This document shows, piece after piece, positions 59,696 to 64,000 of a stretch of DNA of 64,000 bases. The stretch is from contig CAXXVQ010000002.1 in assembly GCA_963662245.2 (NCBI GenBank), forward strand, positions 182,943-246,942, in the 5' to 3' direction. The notes under the pieces are model-generated. The model was not told the origin of the DNA. It was given only the letters and a program-made list of their open reading frames with translations, and searched no databases. The stretch comes from JAFGVL01 sp963662245 (GTDB lineage: Bacteria > Bacteroidota > Bacteroidia > Bacteroidales > Paludibacteraceae). A program made the position numbers and the translations under genes. Numbering within the stretch: position 1 is the first letter of the stretch; every line of letters begins with the position of its first letter.

Positions 59696-59832
59696 AAATT
59701 CATATGCTTTTTTACTACGGCAAATGAATTATTTATCAACAAGCATAACTACTGATAACCAGCAAAATAAAATAAGCTCACTTAAATAAGCAAACCTGTT
59801 TTAACATTATATTTTAATTGATAGAGAATAAA

Positions 59833-61503
59833 TTACACCATCAACTTTTTATATCTAATTCTTTTCGGTGTTACATCCCCCATTCTCATTTTCTTATTCT
59901 CCTCATACTCCGTATATGAACCTTCAAAGAAAATTACCTGAGAATCACCTTCAAATGCAAGAATATGCGTACAAATGCGATTCAAGAACCAACGGTCGTG
60001 AGAAATCACCACTGCACATCCGGCAAAATTCTCCAATCCTTCTTCCAAAGCTCGTAGAGTATTCACATCAATATCGTTGGTTGGCTCATCCAGCAGCAGT
60101 ACATTTGCTTCAGATTTTAAGGTCATTGCCAGATGCAGGCGATTACGCTCACCACCCGATAAGATTCCACATTTTTTTTCCTGATCAGAACCCGCAAAGT
60201 TAAACTTCGAGATATAGGCTCTTGAGTTAATCTCTTTTCCTCCCACACGAATAAACTCAGTGCCATTTGAAAGAACTTGATAAACAGATTTTTCAGGATC
60301 AATATCTTTATGTGTTTGATCAGCATAACCCAATACGACAGTTTCACCTACATCAAAAGTTCCATTATCCGGCGTTTCCAAGCCCATAATTAACTTAAAC
60401 AAGGTTGTTTTACCTGCACCATTCGGTCCAATTACACCAACAATACCATTTGGAGGCAAAACAAAATCCAAATTATCAAACAACACCTTCTCACCAAAAG
60501 CCTTACTCATTCCTTGCACCTCAATCACCTTATTTCCTAAACGAGGTCCATTCGGTATAAACAGCTCTAATTTATCTTCACGCGTCTTTTCATCCTCATT
60601 CAACAATTTATCATAAGCTCCCAAACGAGCTTTACTTTTTGCATGACGGGCTTTTGGAGACATACGCACCCATTCCAACTCACGCTCAAGAGTCTTTCTA
60701 CGCTTACTTGCTTGCTTTTCCTCTTGTTCCATGCGTTTTGTTTTTTGCTCAAGCCATGAACTATAATTCCCTTTCCATGGAATACCTTCACCACGGTCAA
60801 GTTCAAGAATCCAACCTGCTACATTATCTAAAAAATAACGGTCGTGAGTAATTGCAATTACAGTTCCCGCATATTGTTGAAGATGCTGCTCTAACCATTC
60901 TACTGACTCAGCATCCAAGTGGTTGGTAGGCTCATCAAGCAATAAAACATCAGGCTGCTGCAACAACAAACGGCATAACGCCACACGACGACGCTCTCCT
61001 CCTGATAAGTTCTTGACTAAAGCATCTTCGTCCGGACAACGCAAAGCATCCATTGCACGCTCAAGCTTGTTATCAATACTCCAAGCATCCAGTCTATCCA
61101 ACATATCTTGCAACTCACCTTGACGAGCAATTAATTTATCAAAATCAGCATCCGGGTCAGCAAACTTCTCATTCACTTCTTCAAACTCTTTTAAGGCATT
61201 CATAACTTCAGCAACACCTTCTTGCACCACTTCTTTCACAGTTTTATTTTCATCCAAGTGAGGTTCTTGCTCAAGATATCCCACCGAATAACCCGGAGAA
61301 AAAACCACTTCACCAGTATATGATTTTTCAACACCGGCAATAATTTTCATCAAAGTTGATTTACCGGAACCATTTAAACCAATAATACCAATTTTAGCTC
61401 CATAGAAAAAAGAAAGATAGATATCCTTAAGGATAGTTCGTTGAGGTGGAATAACTTTACTAACACCCACCATCGAAAAAATAATTTTCTTATCGTCTGA
61501 CAT
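59833..61503 (-). CDS. ettA: Energy-dependent translational throttle protein EttA
   Basis: An ABC-F ATPase of 556 residues that binds the ribosomal E site and gates early translation by the ATP/ADP ratio. Two nucleotide-binding domains are complete: GLNGSGKSTLMKIIAGVE with LSGGERRRVALCRLLLQQPD, and GPNGAGKTTLFKLIMGLETP with LSGGERNRLHLAMTL, each followed by a DEPTNHLD or DEPTNDID Walker B. The linker has the EttA-type arm, and the protein ends GDVTPKRIRYKKLMV as in this subfamily. It is monocistronic. Confidence 0.95.
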   Translation of the reverse strand: MSDDKKIIFSMVGVSKVIPPQRTILKDIYLSFFYGAKIGIIGLNGSGKSTLMKIIAGVEKSYTGEVVFSPGYSVGYLEQEPHLDENKTVKEVVQEGVAEVMNALKEFEEVNEKFADPDADFDKLIARQGELQDMLDRLDAWSIDNKLERAMDALRCPDEDALVKNLSGGERRRVALCRLLLQQPDVLLLDEPTNHLDAESVEWLEQHLQQYAGTVIAITHDRYFLDNVAGWILELDRGEGIPWKGNYSSWLEQKTKRMEQEEKQASKRRKTLERELEWVRMSPKARHAKSKARLGAYDKLLNEDEKTREDKLELFIPNGPRLGNKVIEVQGMSKAFGEKVLFDNLDFVLPPNGIVGVIGPNGAGKTTLFKLIMGLETPDNGTFDVGETVVLGYADQTHKDIDPEKSVYQVLSNGTEFIRVGGKEINSRAYISKFNFAGSDQEKKCGILSGGERNRLHLAMTLKSEANVLLLDEPTNDIDVNTLRALEEGLENFAGCAVVISHDRWFLNRICTHILAFEGDSQVIFFEGSYTEYEENKKMRMGDVTPKRIRYKKLMV

Positions 61504-61682
61504 ATATTTCTACTTTAAAAAATTAAAGACTGCAAAATTAATAGAAAAAACTAAAATCCGATTCTAATTTACACTCTCACAAACAAAAAGCTCAACATCA
61601 TAATTGGCACACAAGGCATCAAAAGCAAGATTTTTATTTCTATTAAATTATCTAAAAATCAACAAGATTATGATAACTTTTT

Positions 61683-61690
61683 TATCTTTG
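61683..61690 (+). promoter_or_regulatory. Probable -7 element of the lipoprotein gene
   Basis: TATCTTTG, 48 nt before the ATG. No TTTG is found 19 bp upstream (CAAC there). Confidence 0.4.
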
Positions 61691-61738
61691 CCATTCAAAA
61701 CTATAATAATCTAACGACAAAAAACACATAATTAAACA

Positions 61739-62305
61739 ATGAAAACTAGATTCTTTATCTTCGCATTATGCATTACAGCAATCTTATCTTCATGTAATGA
61801 TGAAACTGAAACAAAAACAGTAAACTCTGATCCGGATAGCTACTTTCCTCTTGCGCTAAATAATATTTGGGCATACAAAGAAGCTGGTGTGGACAATACT
61901 GTGACTGAAAAATTTAACATCATGGTTACTGGCCAAGAAACTAAAAACGGCCAAACTTATTACACAATTGAAAACGCAAGATATTACACAACTCGATATT
62001 TGAGAAAAACTGCTAACGGTGAAATCATGGAATTACTAAGAGATTCTGTTGAAACTATGATTATCCCTGCTACAGTAGTTATAGATTCTACTTGGTACTC
62101 TCCGGACAGTCTTGAATACAGAACAATTTCTTCTCTTAATGCAGTAGTCAATGCATATGATGAACTTTTAGAAATAGTTACTTATGATGCAGAAACTGGA
62201 GACAGAATTGAGACAAACAAATACCGTATGGGAGTTGGATACATCCAAGCGACTGACAAAGTTAATAATCAAATTTTAACCATATACTCTTACGAATTAA
62301 AGTAA
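61739..62305 (+). CDS. Hypothetical lipoprotein
   Basis: A 188-residue lipoprotein with the type II signal MKTRFFIFALCITAILSSCN (lipobox ILSSC). The mature part is beta-rich (YFPLALNNIWAYKEAGVDNT, then FNIMVTGQETKNGQTYYTIE), and 'YFPLA-x-N-x-x-W-x-Y' is a widespread opening among Bacteroidota lipoproteins of unknown role. It is monocistronic with its own terminator. Its family cannot be named. Confidence 0.8.
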   Translation: MKTRFFIFALCITAILSSCNDETETKTVNSDPDSYFPLALNNIWAYKEAGVDNTVTEKFNIMVTGQETKNGQTYYTIENARYYTTRYLRKTANGEIMELLRDSVETMIIPATVVIDSTWYSPDSLEYRTISSLNAVVNAYDELLEIVTYDAETGDRIETNKYRMGVGYIQATDKVNNQILTIYSYELK

Positions 62306-62328
62306 TCCCTACCTATATGATTTATTTA

Positions 62329-62357
62329 AGGCTATTGCAATGCAATAGCCTTTTTTA
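62329..62357 (+). terminator. Terminator after the lipoprotein gene
   Basis: AGGCTATTGCA (62329-62339) pairs perfectly with TGCAATAGCCT (62341-62351), followed by TTTTTATT. Confidence 0.9.
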
Positions 62358-62484
62358 TTTCCAAATCAGCATCAAACGAAACATCCACAAAAAATATTTG
62401 TTTTTTTTACAAATGTTAGCTTGCTGAAAACTAAGAACAAAGAGCACTCCAACTAAAAAAAGAAAGAAAAAAGAAAGCTTGAAA

Positions 62485-62515
62485 TTTGCATTATTAAAAA
62501 TTCCCTGTATCTTTG
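62485..62515 (+). promoter_or_regulatory. Promoter of the tRNA-Lys pair
   Basis: TTTG (62485-62488), exactly 19 bp, TATCTTTG (62508-62515): a textbook Bacteroides-type promoter, 28 nt before the first tRNA. Confidence 0.8.
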
Positions 62516-62542
62516 CAACCGCTTTTGAGAAAAGCATGTAAT

Positions 62543-62615
62543 GATTCAGTAGCTCAGCTGGTAGAGCACATCACTTTTAATGATGGGGTCCTGGGTTCGA
62601 GCCCCAGCTGAATCA
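62543..62615 (+). tRNA. tRNA-Lys (anticodon TTT), copy 1
   Basis: A 73-nt tRNA. Acceptor GATTCAG/CTGAATC, anticodon stem CATCA/TGATG around the loop CTTTTAA (anticodon TTT), T arm CTGGG-TTCGAGC-CCCAG. Discriminator A; CCA not encoded. Confidence 0.97.
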
Positions 62616-62642
62616 CTTTTTTCTCAAAATGCCCAATAAGGA

Positions 62643-62715
62643 GATTCAGTAGCTCAGCTGGTAGAGCACATCACTTTTAATGATGGGGTCCTGGGTTCGA
62701 GCCCCAGCTGAATCA
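62643..62715 (+). tRNA. tRNA-Lys (anticodon TTT), copy 2
   Basis: Identical in all 73 bases to the copy 100 bp upstream, with a 27-nt spacer between them and no separate promoter, so both are probably cut from one transcript. Confidence 0.97.
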
Positions 62716-62721
62716 CTAAAC

Positions 62722-62752
62722 AAAAGAGTTGCAGAAATGTGACTCTTTTTTT
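62722..62752 (+). terminator. Terminator after the tRNA-Lys pair
   Basis: AAAAGAGT (62722-62729) pairs with ACTCTTTT (62742-62749), followed by more T. Confidence 0.8.
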
Positions 62753-62852
62753 GTTTCTACACCTCCTCTATTGAGTATTGTCATTATTCTCTCATCTTTG
62801 CTCTTTGTTCTATCCCTTTTGCTCATAAAATCTTATTTCTTATATTTGATAC

Positions 62853-62969
62853 ATGAACAACATCCCTGAAAGCATACAGCAAGAGATTGAGCAATCATTA
62901 GAGTGCGAAATAACTAAAACGGAAGTTCTATATGGCGGCGACATCAATCACAGCGTAAAGATTTACACG
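62853..62969 (+). pseudogene. Fructosamine kinase N-terminal fragment
   Basis: The first 39 codons (MNNIPESIQQEIEQSLECEI, then TKTEVLYGGDINHSVKIYT) match the start of fructosamine-3-kinase-like proteins, where a helix is followed by the conserved GGDIN strand. Beyond about 62970 the frame only reads the antisense of the MEMO-AMMECR1 gene. The kinase core is missing, so it is a broken 5' end. The frame continues by chance to 63131. Confidence 0.65.
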
Positions 62970-63977
62970 CCTACATGCAAAGTCACAAATGCGCCGTATG
63001 GCTTGCGCAAATTCTCAGTAAAATCAGCTGCAATCACGGTAGATTCACAACAACCCAGAGTTTCACCAATAGTCTCTCGTGCAATTTTTAAAAGCGTGCT
63101 TCTCTCTGCCTTGGTCAACAACTCATTTTGAGTAACTTTTTCCGACACGGCAATTGCACAATAACCAACCACACGAGCTTTCTCGCCATAGATAGAATCC
63201 CCGGAGTTAGCATAAGACACTTGCTTGTAACTGTAATTTTTATCTTGGGTAATATTTAGCAAAGTAAGCACCGAAGTCCAAGCACAAAGGTCAGTTTGCT
63301 CACCAGCTGCCGGATGTACTTTATGCTCTCTACGCACAGCTAGCAGAGCCTCAACCGAGTTTTCCAAAATAGCATCCGTAGTTTCCTTATCTACGCGTGT
63401 AGCATCCTCATATGAAGGATAATGCGAGAAATCAGAACTTATCACAAATAAATTATGCTCATTAAAATACGGAGCTAAAAGCGCTGCAAAGTCAGCTATT
63501 TTAGTTAAATCATGCGTACACACAATTAAGGGCACAATTTTACAAGTCGGTGCCAACCAATATTGAATAAAGGGCAACTGCACCTCAATGCTATGCTCTG
63601 GCGCATCAGCTTCAGGATTATAGTGAATATAATCAGCTTGCTCAGCCAAAGCCGTGGTAAGCTCAGCATTTACAGTCACATCGCCCAAGGGAGTAGTATA
63701 ATTACCGGAAAGAAAAGTAGAAACAGTATCATCTAGCACATAATGACTAGACGCAATCACAAACACATTATCAAAATGCGTGTGCTGCCGAACTTGCTTA
63801 AAAGCAGCGGCGGCCACCTTAACCCGAAAACACATAAGCTGCATGCGAAACCACGATAGCTCGCACATGCTCCGTTTGCTCTGCCGTGGCCTCTGCAAAC
63901 AGCTCTTGCAACTCAGCCAACAAAGCAGTTTCACTGCCCGGATAAAATCCACCGGCAACTGTGGGTCTTCTATCCAT
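62963..63977 (-). pseudogene. Broken MEMO-AMMECR1 fusion (AmmeMemoRadiSam B and A)
   Basis: From ATG 63977 the frame reads MDRRPTVAGGFYPGSETALL and on to AIVVSHAAYVFSG, then hits a TAA. One extra A at about 63821-63822 (plus strand) shifts the frame; beyond it KVAAAAFKQVRQHTHFDNVF continues the MEMO domain (HSIEVQLPFIQYWLAPTCK, VISSDFSHYPSYED) to about residue 275. An AMMECR1 start follows (LLTKAERSTLLKIARETIG) and ends in GAFVTLHVGV-stop, where the family would continue toward LRGCIG. The usual PHAGY motif reads SHAAY. So the gene has a frameshift, an altered motif and a lost 3' part. Confidence 0.8.
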
Positions 63978-64000
63978 TATCTTCGTTTTTTAGTTAAAAT

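Noticed and set aside
62853..63131. 92-residue plus-strand gene
   Set aside because: Only the first 39 codons look like a real protein (fructosamine kinase start). The rest is antisense of AMMECR1 and MEMO coding sequence.

Overview
The window looks like chromosomal DNA of an anaerobic, AT-rich Bacteroidota, most likely in or near Bacteroidales. The evidence is several promoters of the Bacteroides type (TTTG, 19-bp spacer, TAnnTTTG), many secreted proteins of Bacteroidota style (OmpA with PD40 repeats, stand-alone TonB_C proteins, TlpA-like thioredoxins), menaquinone synthesis, a class II (B12-dependent) ribonucleotide reductase, and a complete succinate-to-propionate branch (methylmalonyl-CoA mutase, epimerase, Na+-pumping decarboxylase). 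I see no transposase, integrase, phage gene, rRNA or CRISPR array. Most of the first 42 kb is transcribed from the minus strand; about 42.8-55.9 kb is mainly plus; the end is mixed.

Layout: 1-5 kb holds a cut-off secreted protein, a DUF3109 protein, an S23-type four-helix protein and mutS. 5-17 kb holds an OmpA/PD40 lipoprotein-like gene, the menaquinone cluster (menF-D-B-C, two TlpA-like thioredoxins, menE) with a decayed second menE 3' end, and an amylomaltase. 17-23 kb holds nrdJ, a Nudix hydrolase and topB. 23-31 kb holds two minus-strand operons (DUF134 regulator, metallo-beta-lactamase, three NifX-like proteins, two DUF5320-like small proteins, DUF89, two ferredoxin-containing MinD-type ATPases, an Mrp-type ATPase, a DUF1573 protein). 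Both operons start at promoters carrying the same GAAC-N4-GTTC palindrome beside the -7 element. This is the best candidate for a little-described system: a regulon for iron-sulfur or other metal-cofactor handling.

31-42 kb holds TPR proteins, small secreted proteins, mutB/mutA, a tRNA-Leu and the carboxynorspermidine pathway genes with three secreted TonB_C proteins between them. 42.8-55.9 kb holds a TtcA-like enzyme, a TetR regulator, a dihydroorotate-dehydrogenase-like protein, a bifunctional nuclease, smpB, a Fic protein, guanine deaminase, a KAS III-like enzyme and the mce-mmdA-mmdD-mmdC-mmdB operon, whose biotin carrier has two biotinyl domains in tandem.

56-64 kb holds the serine genes serC and serA with a DUF1015 protein, ettA, a lipoprotein, two identical tRNA-Lys genes, and a broken junction. 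There a fructosamine-kinase N-terminal fragment meets, head to head, a MEMO-AMMECR1 fusion gene that is frameshifted and cut off at the same point. Several intergenic gaps carry palindromic or direct-repeat filler of kinds that recur in Bacteroidota genomes.

All assignments come from reading motifs and translations; no database search was possible.
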